DNA of 64,000 nt from Paenibacillus tyrphae (GTDB taxonomy: Bacteria; Bacillota; Bacilli; Paenibacillales; NBRC-103111): the NCBI RefSeq assembly GCF_000722545.1, contig NZ_JNVM01000013.1, forward strand, positions 62,001 to 126,000, read 5' to 3'. The notes under the pieces are model-generated. The model did no database searches and had not been told where the DNA came from. It saw only the letters and a program-made list of their open reading frames with translations. The translations under genes and the position numbers were made by a program. Shown piece by piece: positions 22,547 to 32,300 of the stretch (position 1 is the first letter of the stretch; each line of letters opens with the position of its first letter).

Positions 22547-24907
22547 CTAAAAAATCGAAAAGTTGCCGGCGCTGTGTTTTACCGTATCGCTTTCAGCCGG
22601 CAGCGCTTTCCGGTTGACCTTCTCTTCCAGACACGATGTCATGAAGAAGTAACCTCCGTTTCCGAAAGCGCCGTTCGTCGCTTCATACTTGCCGCCCGTG
22701 AAGTGGGCGCCGACGGCCTTCAATTTGTTCGTTCCGCCTTGCATGTGAAAATGTGCCGTATCCGCGTCCGAAGCGGCGCTCCTGCAATTTCCGAAATTCC
22801 ACGTGATGGCGTTTGCCGGATCGACGCTCTTCAGGAACGCCTTCTCGCCGTTCGTTCCGCTGAATACTGCGCCGCCGTCGATCGCGATCCACTGATCGGG
22901 TTTGTTTTTCGGATTGTTGACATCGCCGACCTTGTCCCAGGCGCCGGTGAACAAGAAGCAGCAATCCACAAGTCCGCCCCCCTGCATAACGATTTCACGC
23001 GTGCCCACCTTGACCGTGCCTCCTGCCTGAGGCAGGCCCTTGAACCATGTATTGATGAGCGTCAGCTTATCGATGCTCCCCAAGTTGACATCCTCGACGT
23101 TGTAAAACTCGCTGTTGAGAATCGTCAAATCCCCGCTGCACGGCATGTAACCGACTTGGGCCGTTCCCGAACGGATCGGACGGGCGATTTCATAGCCCTT
23201 GAGCATGCTGAAGGAGCAGCTGTCGATCATATTTTTCCTTGTGCCCCGGGAGGAGCTTTTCGAAATCGTTATCATCTCTTCCGCCGTACAGCCTCTCATT
23301 TGCAGACCGTCCATGTTGACCCAGAACGAGCCTGAATTCGCCATTTTCACGCCGGGCTTCGTATACGTCACGACGGCATGGCAATCCTCAAGTGTCAGGT
23401 CGGTCAGCCGCTTGTGCGCGACGATCCGCGATGCGATATGCTTCTTGACGGTCACCCGCTTGGCGCTGTCGCCCCAAGTCGAGCCGCTGTTCGCGAACGA
23501 CAACAAGCCGGAGTTGTTGATATATGTAAGATCGTGCTCGAATTGACCGTGCGTGACGAACGGGCCGTACTCGTCGCCGTCTCCATGGCAGTTCTCAACC
23601 ATGCAGTAGGCCGCGCACGTAAAATCGTTCAAATGACGGGCATTGCTGGTGTTGCAATCCCTGACGTGGCCGTACAGCACGTTGATCTGCTGCGTTAAAT
23701 AGCCGGTACCGCCCCAATCGCGTTCTTCCGGATTCATCAGTTGACAGCGTTCCGTCACGTAATGGGTATTGTATCTGCGCATGACGACCGGCCAGAACAC
23801 TTTGGTCGCCTTGATGCCCGATGCGTCGCATTCGACCGCGAATTCGTACGCGACCGGATTCGATCCGATCTGGTCCCAAGTCGGGAACGGCCGGGTGCTC
23901 GTACCGTTAGGCGGCACCGGGATGCCGGTAAAACTCATATTCCGCACATGGCAGCGGAAAACCGGGTTGATCTTCCGGTAGGTCAACTGGCGTCCCTTCG
24001 CCAGCGGCCAGCCGAGCTTATAATTGAACCGGACATGGGTAGAGTCGAGAATTTCCGTTACTTTGAGCAGGTAATCGAGCTCACGCTGCGCGCTTCCGCC
24101 CGGATTGTTCTTGATTTGCGCATGCCACCAGCTATCCACCACGAAGATGGACGAATCGGCGACCTCGAAAATATCTGAGTACTCCGGCAGTTCTTCGGTC
24201 AACGTCACGGTGTAGACCATGTCGGTTTTGATCCCCTGGAAAAACATAACGGCGCCAAACGGATTGTCTACCTTGTTCAGCTCGATTCCCTCGGTCGTTA
24301 CGGTATGTCCCTGAAAATCAATCTCGATATCGCTGCGGTGAAATACATGGCGCTTGACGAAATTCAAATCCGAGTACGCTTCGACGCGGCGGATCGACAG
24401 ATCGTTGACCATCGCGTCCAACGCCCCGTCCGCATTCGTCTTCGCATCGAAAATGCCGAACCAGCGAAAATCCCCGACCCCGTCGTGCACGACTTCAAAG
24501 CAGCCTTGGCCTTTTGCCGGCTTGTGTACCGTGCCGCCATTATCGGCTTTGGCGCTGCCTGCCATATAGCGAACCAGCTTGCCTCCTCCGTCGCCGCTCT
24601 TGTAGTAGCCGCCAACGAACACATGCAGGCCGTCCTTGAGCTGGCCGGGTGGAAGCGACATCAGCTCCTCCACGCTGGCGACCCACAACGTTTGACGATC
24701 CCCCTTACCGTCGGATTGCAGACTTTCTGCCGAAGCAAACCGCGTACCGCCCAAGGCGCTGCCCGCCAATATCGCCCCTCCGAGTCCTAAGGTCTTAAGA
24801 ACTTTTCGTCTACTGATCGCTTCGTTCGCCTTACCGTTCGTTCCATTCTCCTCGCCGGTTGCGTTCGCTGCATTCGGCCTTCCCGTCTTGTCGTCTGAGA
24901 AGTACAT
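22547..24907 (-). CDS. Tat-exported parallel beta-helix protein
   Basis: 786 residues. The N-terminus carries a twin-arginine signal (SRRKVLKTLGLGGAILAGSA, about 32-51). The rest is built of short repeating beta-strands with stacked Asn/Gly/Val typical of a right-handed parallel beta-helix, as in pectate lyases and tailspikes, preceded by a segment LHVFVGGYYKSGDGGGKLVR near residue 90. No catalytic set was identified; a polysaccharide lyase or glycosidase is likely. AAAGGAG lies 8 bases before the ATG. A promoter overlapped by a cre-like site lies 345 bases upstream, and a GntR/binding-protein regulator follows. Confidence 0.7.
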   Translation of the reverse strand: MYFSDDKTGRPNAANATGEENGTNGKANEAISRRKVLKTLGLGGAILAGSALGGTRFASAESLQSDGKGDRQTLWVASVEELMSLPPGQLKDGLHVFVGGYYKSGDGGGKLVRYMAGSAKADNGGTVHKPAKGQGCFEVVHDGVGDFRWFGIFDAKTNADGALDAMVNDLSIRRVEAYSDLNFVKRHVFHRSDIEIDFQGHTVTTEGIELNKVDNPFGAVMFFQGIKTDMVYTVTLTEELPEYSDIFEVADSSIFVVDSWWHAQIKNNPGGSAQRELDYLLKVTEILDSTHVRFNYKLGWPLAKGRQLTYRKINPVFRCHVRNMSFTGIPVPPNGTSTRPFPTWDQIGSNPVAYEFAVECDASGIKATKVFWPVVMRRYNTHYVTERCQLMNPEERDWGGTGYLTQQINVLYGHVRDCNTSNARHLNDFTCAAYCMVENCHGDGDEYGPFVTHGQFEHDLTYINNSGLLSFANSGSTWGDSAKRVTVKKHIASRIVAHKRLTDLTLEDCHAVVTYTKPGVKMANSGSFWVNMDGLQMRGCTAEEMITISKSSSRGTRKNMIDSCSFSMLKGYEIARPIRSGTAQVGYMPCSGDLTILNSEFYNVEDVNLGSIDKLTLINTWFKGLPQAGGTVKVGTREIVMQGGGLVDCCFLFTGAWDKVGDVNNPKNKPDQWIAIDGGAVFSGTNGEKAFLKSVDPANAITWNFGNCRSAASDADTAHFHMQGGTNKLKAVGAHFTGGKYEATNGAFGNGGYFFMTSCLEEKVNRKALPAESDTVKHSAGNFSIF

Positions 24908-24910
24908 CGT

Positions 24911-25065
24911 TCAACAGCTCCTTTTCACTGGGTATCCGTTTTCCGATTCGAACTTGATCGTCGTGCCCTTTGCTGCAGAAGCAAGCTCGGCATAGTTGTC
25001 GAAAATCGCTTTACCTCCCCGTTGCCCTCTTGCTTATAACCGCCTACAAACAAGCTGTCCGTCCT
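24911..25065 (-). pseudogene. Remnant of a paralogous beta-helix protein
   Basis: Just upstream of the beta-helix gene the minus strand encodes SLFVGGYKQEGNGE and, after a one-base shift, KAIFDNYAELASAAKGTTIK ... GYPVKRSC-stop. The first part mirrors HVFVGGYYKSGDGGG of the neighbouring gene, so this is a piece of a related gene. There is no start, and its last codons contain the ribosome site of the intact gene. Confidence 0.5.
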
Positions 25066-25251
25066 CATCAGTAGATGCTCTATAGGTAAACATCCCTCCC
25101 AGATTTAATAGTTGAAACTTGGCATGGCCTCCGATACTTACACTTTACTTTTGAAACATCTTTTTCAATCTGGTTTTATTTTGATTCATAAATATTAAGA
25201 TTATCAAACAAATAATGATTCTGGTTTGTTTCAGATTTGTTTTCTATGTCC

Positions 25252-25280
25252 ATCATTCATGAAATTGTAAGCGTTGTCAA
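25252..25280 (-). promoter_or_regulatory. Promoter overlapped by a cre site, for the beta-helix gene
   Basis: On the minus strand TTGACA (25275-25280) is followed after 17 bases by AATGAT (25252-25257). TGTAAGCGTTGTCA at 25266-25279 (plus strand) matches the catabolite-response consensus TGWAANCGNTNWCA at every fixed base and covers the -35 box and spacer. CcpA bound here would block transcription when preferred sugars are present. Confidence 0.6.
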
Positions 25281-25300
25281 TCCTTTTTTTGTAACACTAT

Positions 25301-25368
25301 AAGAAAAGCTTTTTGTCGAAGCCCTTTCGAAGAAGATACATTCGTGTTTTAGAGGAAGCTTTTCTTGA
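25301..25368. repeat. 68-bp hairpin repeat, copy A
   Basis: The ends AAGAAAAGCT and AGCTTTTCTT are perfect inverted repeats. Inside lies GTCGAAGCCCTTTCGAAGAA and then GATACATTCGTGTTTTAGAG. 64 of 68 bases are identical to 44908-44975 in the same orientation, nearly 20 kb away. It is noncoding and lies between a gene end and the next gene's promoter. Confidence 0.8.
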
Positions 25369-25418
25369 AATGATAGAATGGTTCAGCTTCGCTGAAAACT
25401 TATACATTCTATCATTAT

Positions 25419-25447
25419 AAAAAAAGAACCCGAACGGCTTCGGGTTC
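25419..25447 (-). terminator. Rho-independent terminator of the NRPS/glycosyltransferase operon
   Basis: On the minus strand GAACCCGAA and TTCGGGTTC form a 9-bp stem with a 4-base loop, followed by seven T and TAATG. It lies about 24 bases after the glycosyltransferase stop. Confidence 0.85.
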
Positions 25448-25470
25448 ATAGGCTAACTATTCAAATGATT

Positions 25471-26349
25471 TCAATACCACAGATCCGTGGTTTGGATGTC
25501 CTGCAGCGCGGCCAAAAACGGTTTTTCGTTATCCACATACAGCTCAGTATCGAGATAGTACAGCTTTTTATCGTCCAGACATTGCTTGATGTAATCCTCG
25601 TTCACGATGCTCTTGTCCTTGACATTGGCTGCAAACGCTTGAAGCTTGGGCAGTGCGGTTTGACGATAGTCCAGCCACGAATGGTGAAACCCGACCGGTT
25701 CCTCCAGGCAGTAGATGTCCTGATACAGCCCTTCGGCAATGCCCTTCTTCCTTAGATAATCCGCCGAGAAAGGCATGCTTCTGAAAAAGCGTCCAGTCAT
25801 CGCAAAGACGCGATAGCTCCAATGAGGAGCGCCGTGATTGGAGCGGCAGAATAGATTCAGAAAAAAGACGGAATAGTGCATTTTGACGGTAATGACTTGA
25901 CGTCTTTTCACCTCCGAGACAATCCGGTCCGCCATGCGGCTGTCGATAATCTCGTCAAAGTCAGCCAAAATGATCACATCGTCATCCTCGACCCGCTCCC
26001 GCAAGATGTCAGCGCACCGGCTTCTTTGGTACGCTTCGTTATGAAATGCGCTGTTGTAGCTGAGCAAGCGCCAATACCAGCGGTCAAAGTTCGCCGCTTG
26101 GCACGTATCCGGGTTGAAGTACAATTGGTGCCGTTCCGGCTTGCGAAACGCGTTGTCGGCATGAAGCGAATGGTAAACCACCTTCGGACCGAGATATGCC
26201 GGATCGAAGTTTTGGGGCTTGTCCGCATAGCTGAATGTCTTGTTGGCCTCGATCACGTGAAGCTCGTCGACCCAACGGGCATCTTCTTTCAGTTTGATTT
26301 CCGCGACCCGGTTTTCGTTGAAAAACGGGCAAAATTCATAAATTTTCAT
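25471..26349 (-). CDS. GT17-like glycosyltransferase
   Basis: 292 residues with the layout of glycosyltransferase family 17: start MKIYEFCPFFNEN (N-rich nucleotide pocket), a middle HVIEANKTFS, an acidic metal site ADFDE (129-133) and the end region EEPVGFHHSWLDY. No signal peptide or membrane segment is seen. It would add a sugar to an acceptor in the cytoplasm. The ATG overlaps the NRPS stop by 4 bases (ATGA), so the two are translationally coupled and the natural inference is glycosylation of the NRPS product. A terminator follows. GT17 members elsewhere act on N-glycans or surface polysaccharides, so a peptide acceptor would be new. Confidence 0.68.
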   Translation of the reverse strand: MKIYEFCPFFNENRVAEIKLKEDARWVDELHVIEANKTFSYADKPQNFDPAYLGPKVVYHSLHADNAFRKPERHQLYFNPDTCQAANFDRWYWRLLSYNSAFHNEAYQRSRCADILRERVEDDDVIILADFDEIIDSRMADRIVSEVKRRQVITVKMHYSVFFLNLFCRSNHGAPHWSYRVFAMTGRFFRSMPFSADYLRKKGIAEGLYQDIYCLEEPVGFHHSWLDYRQTALPKLQAFAANVKDKSIVNEDYIKQCLDDKKLYYLDTELYVDNEKPFLAALQDIQTTDLWY

Positions 26350-29300
26350 GATCGGAAACTCCCTTCTCCTGTCGTTGTGAGCGTATTGACCTCGATACCA
26401 TGGCGCAAATGTTCGGCGAACCGGCGAACCAGCCCGACAATCGTTTGTTCTTCGTAGTGCAGCGTGCTGTAATAGCAGGTCAAGCTCAGCCTATCCCGCT
26501 TCAAGCAAGCCGTCATGTTTAACCAATAAGCGGAAGGGTTGTCCGGCGCGCTGGTATTTCCGTACGGAAGGGACAACGGCTCGTAGAAATCGTCGGCCTG
26601 CCATGTCGTTTCCTCCGATTGGTAGTGGAACAGCATGCGGCTTTCATCGATAAGCGGCTCCGCCTCCGGATGAAGCTCCGGAACGATATGCCGCAAAGCA
26701 AAATAGTCCATGCCTTCCATAGGAATTGCGTGCAGCGTCCGCTTGACATGCTCCAGCAGCGCCTCGGTATCGCCCGTAAGCTCCTGCTTCCCGATGCGGA
26801 TTCGTACGGGATACGCCCCGGCAAAAAATCCGATCGTGCGGTATATCGCAATGTTCGGCAAAAAGGATTCGCGCTGGTAGGACATCAGATGCAGTAGCAG
26901 GTCCGGCTGCTTTTTCAAGTCGAAGCAAGCCTGAGACAATGCCGTTAACAGGACGCCGAGCGGGGTGGTCTGCCGCTGTGCCGCCAAAGTTTTCAGCAGG
27001 CCGACCTGCTCCTCGCCTTCCAGCAAATCATAGGTGATCGTCGCCATGTGGCGGTGAACCGGTAATTTCTGCGCTTCCCAGTCGACCTGCAAAGACTGGC
27101 CGCCTCCGACAACGTCCCTCCAATAGGCTGCCGCCTCGGTCGAAATACCCCCGGCTGCGTATTGCGTCAGCGCCAGGCACCAATCGCGGTAGCTGCTCCC
27201 CGCTTCGCCGTCGAGCTCTTCATCAGCCTCCGTGAAGAGAAGCTGTCTGAAATCATCCAAAAAGATGTTCATCGACATCCCGTCAAAAATCAGATGATGG
27301 ACCAAAAGCAGCAGCACCTGCCCGCTTCCGCCGTCATAATGGTCAAACAATACGGCTTTCCACAAAGGACCGGTCCCGATATCAAATTCATGCTGAAGCT
27401 TCGAGCAGTAGTCCGAGATGAAGGCATCATGGGATGCCGCGGTCTCCCGCAAATCCACGTAGGCAAATGCCCGGTCGTAATCGATGGCCCGCTCATATTG
27501 GTACCATTCTCCGCGATCAAGCCGGGCAAAGGTTAGCCGTAGCGCCGCATGCCGATCGACCAGAAGCCGCAGCGCACGGTTCATCTCTTGCTTCGTGATC
27601 CGCTGCTTGAGCAAAGCCAGATAAGGCACGTTGAACATGTTGCGGTTCTTCAAGTCGCGGTTGAAAAACCGTCTCTGCACCGCCGACAGCGGAAATCCGT
27701 CATTTGGATACGACTGTTGTCCCGAAGCCGAGGCCATTCCCGTATCCGGGCGGGCCGCCATAGCCGAAGCCGCATCCGACGCCGAAAGCGTTCCGCTCAA
27801 GGAGCGGGCCAAGCGTTCGATCGTTTGCTCCCGAAAAATTTGGTTGACCGTCACCGGATAGCCGTTCTTTTGCAGCAGGCTGACGATGCGCAGCGCATGG
27901 AGCGAATGGCCCCCCAACGCATGAAAATCTTCATCCTTGCGGATGTGATCGAGCTTCAGCACATTGCGCCAGATCTGCTCCATCAGCTGCTCCAGCCCGG
28001 TTGCGGCACCGGGTTCGGACGTCTGTCCTGTACGACGCGCTTCCGGCAGAGGCAGTCTCGCCCGGTCGATTTTCCCGTTTACCGTTAACGGAAACGACTC
28101 CAGCCGAACATACCGGAAAGGAAGCATGTACGAAGGCAGGCCGTCGGCCATAAAGGCTCGAAGCCGTTCTTCCGGAATGTCCTGTTCATCCATCTCCGAT
28201 GTATAATAAGCGATCAACCGCAACTCCCCATGGAGCTCGCGGGCGATGACGAGGCACTGCTTGACGGCGGGATAACAGCCAAGACGGTGCTCGATCTCTC
28301 CCGGTTCGATTCGGAAGCCGCGAAGCTTCAACTGGCCATCGCTCCGCCCGATATATTCGATGTTGCCGTCCGGAAGCCATCTCCCGAGATCGCCTGTCCG
28401 GTACAGCACCAAATTTCTTCCTTTTGCGCGATCCTCGGCAGAAGCGTACGGATTCGGAACAAACGCTTTCCGCGTCAGCTCCCCCTGCTTCCAATAGCCG
28501 CGCGCGACGCCGTCTCCTCCCACGTAGATTTCTCCGACGGCTCCGACAGGCTGGACACGGCCCCTTTTGTCCAAAATGTAGCAGGTCGTATTGCTGATTG
28601 GCTTGCCGATGGGGATGTCGCGTTCAAAGGGCCGCTCGATCGGATAGCTCGTCGAAAAAGTGGTGTTCTCCGTCGGACCGTAGGCGTTGAGAATGGTAAG
28701 CGACGGATACGCCAGCCGCAGACGATTGATCGGCTTCGGCGATAACGCTTCTCCGCCTACGAGCAGCCAACGAAGTCCGGCGAACATCGTTTCGTTCTCC
28801 TGGGTCCACTGATTGCACAATCCGGCAGTGAGCCATACCGCGTTAACGCCCCACGCTTTCATCCGCTGCTCCAGCAGTCGGACGTTCATCAGATCGTCTT
28901 TGGAAACGACGAACAGTCGACCTCCGTTCAGCAGCGTGCCCCAAATTTCAAACGTGGAAGCGTCAAATATGGGCGATCCGGTATAAAGCAGCTTGATGTC
29001 CGGTGAAAACGGGAAATAGTTCGTATGCTTCACCAGACGGACGATGCTGCGGTGCTCGACCATCACGCCTTTCGGCTTGCCCGTCGAGCCGGACGTATAC
29101 ATCAGATAAGCAAGATCGCAGGCGGCCGCCGGACCGTCCCCTTCTTTTTCCAGCCCCGCAAATGTAATGGTGTCGAAATCATCGGCGCAGATCAGCTTTA
29201 AGCTCACACCCTGACATGCTTCCGCCAGACTGTCCGCGCCGCTGCGCGAGGTAATGATCGTGTCCAGTCCAGCGTCCCGGATCATGTCGCGCGTGCGTTC

Positions 29301-32300
29301 CGCCGGGAAATCGGGATCGATCGGCACATAGGCGCAGCCCGCCTTCAAGATACCCAGGATGGAAACGATAAATTCGAGCGAGCGCGGCAGACAGACGCCG
29401 ATGAGCTTCCCGTGAACCGGCGCATCCTCCGCCAGCATGCTTGCCACATGCCGGGACAGTCGGTCGAGCCGATCGTAAGTCACAACCCGGTCGTATGCGA
29501 TCACCGCCGGTTGGGAAGGCCGGAGCCGGACCTGTTCCCCGAACAGCTCGGGAACCGAGCTCTCCCTTGGGTACTCCGTGAACGTACGGTTCCAATCGTA
29601 GACGATTCGATCGTAGTCGTCCGTGGTCATTAAACTCATATCTCCGACAGCGCTATCCGGATGCTCCACCGCAAAATGCAAAGCATGACGCAAATGCTCC
29701 GTCAACCGGCGAACCGTTTCTTGTTCCAATCGGTCGGCATCGTAAATCAACTTGATGACGATCCCGTCTCCGTCGCTCGCGATGGTGATCGTCATCGGAT
29801 AATTCGTTTTCTCGCGTTCCTCCATCGCCGACATGTTCAGTCCGTTTGCCGGCTGACGGTAGTCGTTCAAATAATTTTCGAAAGCGACGATGCTATGGAA
29901 CAAAGTATGGCCTTGCACGGAGCTCCAGCCCTTCAATTCGTTCAAGCTGACGCAGCAGTAATCGTTCAGCTTTTGAATCGTGCGATGAAGCTCCTTCACA
30001 TAGTCTGTAACCGTCTGCTCCATATTCCAATGCATGACCAAAGGAAGCGTATTAATTAGCAAGCCGGTAATACGATCCGCTTTGGGAAGGTCGGAGCCAC
30101 GGCCGGACACGACCATGCCGAATACGGTTATATCCGCATCATGAAGCACTTGCAGCACTTTTCCCCAAGCGAACTGCACCAACGTATTGAGCGATATTTG
30201 CGTTTGCTGCACAAACGCCGTCATGCGCCCGGTAAAGCCCGAATCCAGTTGCAGCGTCTCGGTCTGCTGCCTGCGGATCGGTCGGTGCGCATCGAAGCGC
30301 ATGCCGCTTTTCTCCATCGGCAGCGGGGTCGGTTCGGTAACGTCAGCCAAACTAGCCTTCCAGAAGGTTTCGGCCTCCGTCCGGTCCTTCACCATCAGCC
30401 ACCGCATGTAAGATTCGAAAGGAAGCGACGGATTGCGGTGAGGCGCTATGCCCTGCAAGCTGCATTCATAAAGGTCGTGAACCCGATTGAGCAGCAGCGG
30501 CAGGCTCCATCCGTCCAGCAAAATATGGTGGTAGCTCCAAACTACCGTCCATTCCTCCGGACCGCCGCGGATCAGTGCCAGGCGGTACGCGGGCCGTCGC
30601 AGATCGAAGCGGCGGTCGCGGTCCAGTGTCATCCACCGTTCGAAATCCTCTTGCCGCCAATCCGCAGGTTGTGCGGCGATATCCACCACAGACCAATCCG
30701 GTTCCGCTGCTTGAATGACGCACTGCACCGGCTCGTCCAGCGCTTCCCAGACGAAGCACGTCCGCAAACATTCGTTTTCGGCAACGACACGCTGCCACGC
30801 TTCGCGATAACGGGTGACATCGAGCCTGCCTTCGTATTTCCAGCTTGTCTGCACGAAATACTGGTCGGAGGAAGGATGATCCAAATAATGGAACAAAAGT
30901 CCTTTCTGCAGCGGACTAAGCGGCATAATTTTATCCAAACCGTCTTGCGCATGGTACGTATTTACGATCCGGTCCAGTGAAAGCTGATCAAGCAAAACCA
31001 GCGGAAAATCGCTCGGCGTAAACGCTTCGCTCTCTTTCCCCTCGCAGTGCTCGATGATGGAAAGCAGATAAGAGATGAAAGATTCCATCACCCCGGCAAT
31101 CGTCGCTTCCTCGTAATGACGTCTGCTGTATTTCATGAACAGATACAGCTGGCCCTGAACGATGGAGCAGTTAAGCTCCAACAGACTTGTTCCGTGGTTC
31201 CGCGGCGAACTATAATCCTGCGCGGCATCGCGCGTGAAGCCTAACCATTCGTTCGCTTCCCCGCCTTCGGCCTGATCGAACTGGCCCAAATAATTGAACA
31301 GTGCCTCCGGCTCGGAAGCCGTCAAGGCCGTTCGAATCGCCTCGTCCGGATGGCAGTACCGCAGAGCCCCGTAGGTGATGCCCCGCTCAGGAATGCGGCG
31401 CAGCTGCTCCTTGACGGATTTGATCGTTTCTCCTAAAGAAGTCTCAGCCGACAAACGGATGCACACGGGAAACATCGACGTGAACCAGCCGATCGTTCGG
31501 GTCAGATTCATGTCGGATACGGAGTGCTCCCGTCCATGACCCTCCAGCCGGAAGGCGACCGTCCCCTGTCCGGTCCAGGCGGACAACATCAGCGACCAGG
31601 CGGTAAGCAGCAGATCGTTGATCTGCGTATGGTAAGCGTGAGCGCACCGGTGCAGCAGCCGCTGCGTATCGCTTGGCGGCAGCGTTGCAACAAGCTCCGC
31701 GGATTCGACACTGCTTCGGTTATCCGCACCATAGTCCACCGGTAATTGGAATGCGCCGGAACGGGTCAGCACGTCGCTCCAGTAGCTGACTTGATCGCGT
31801 AGGTCCTCTTTTTGGGCATAGTCCGTGATCGCAGCCTGCCATTGTTTGAACGGGCTTGGAACCGAGGGCAGCTCGGCGCCGTGATACAACTGATACAGCT
31901 CATGAAGCAAAATTCTCCAGGAAACCCCGTCGATGACCAGATGATGAACGGTAAGGAACAGACGAAGTTTACCGTCAGGGTGGCCTTCGATCAACCCGGC
32001 ACGAAGCATCGTTCCCGTCTCGTAGTTCAGTTGGCCGTGCCACTTCGCGCAGACGGCGGCAATTTCCGGATCGGGGCGCTCCGTCTCCCGAATGGCGTGG
32101 GAAGCAAGCCGTACGACGGCTTCCGTTCGGTAGCGCTGCACATACGTATGCTCGCGCCTTACGAATTGCGCCACCAGCTCCGGATGCAGCCGGACTAGCC
32201 GATTGACGGCATCCTCCAGCCTCGCAGGGTCGCAATGGTTGAGCAGCAGCATATGCGACTGATTGAAATAGTTCGGCTCTTCGAACCGCTGCTCGAAAAA

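Larger units (their letters stand above)
24908..25470. other. Intergenic region upstream of the beta-helix gene
   Basis: 563 bases without an intact gene. In order it holds a paralog remnant (to about 25065), an AT-rich stretch, a promoter with cre-like site (25252-25280), one copy of the 68-bp hairpin repeat (25301-25368) and the terminator of the glycosyltransferase gene (25419-25447). Confidence 0.6.

Noticed and set aside
22574..24790. Long plus-strand open frames opposite the beta-helix gene
   Set aside because: They mirror the codon pattern of the real minus-strand gene, lack ribosome sites and have Arg/His-rich, low-complexity products. The same holds for similar frames opposite the NRPS, glycosidases and transporters.
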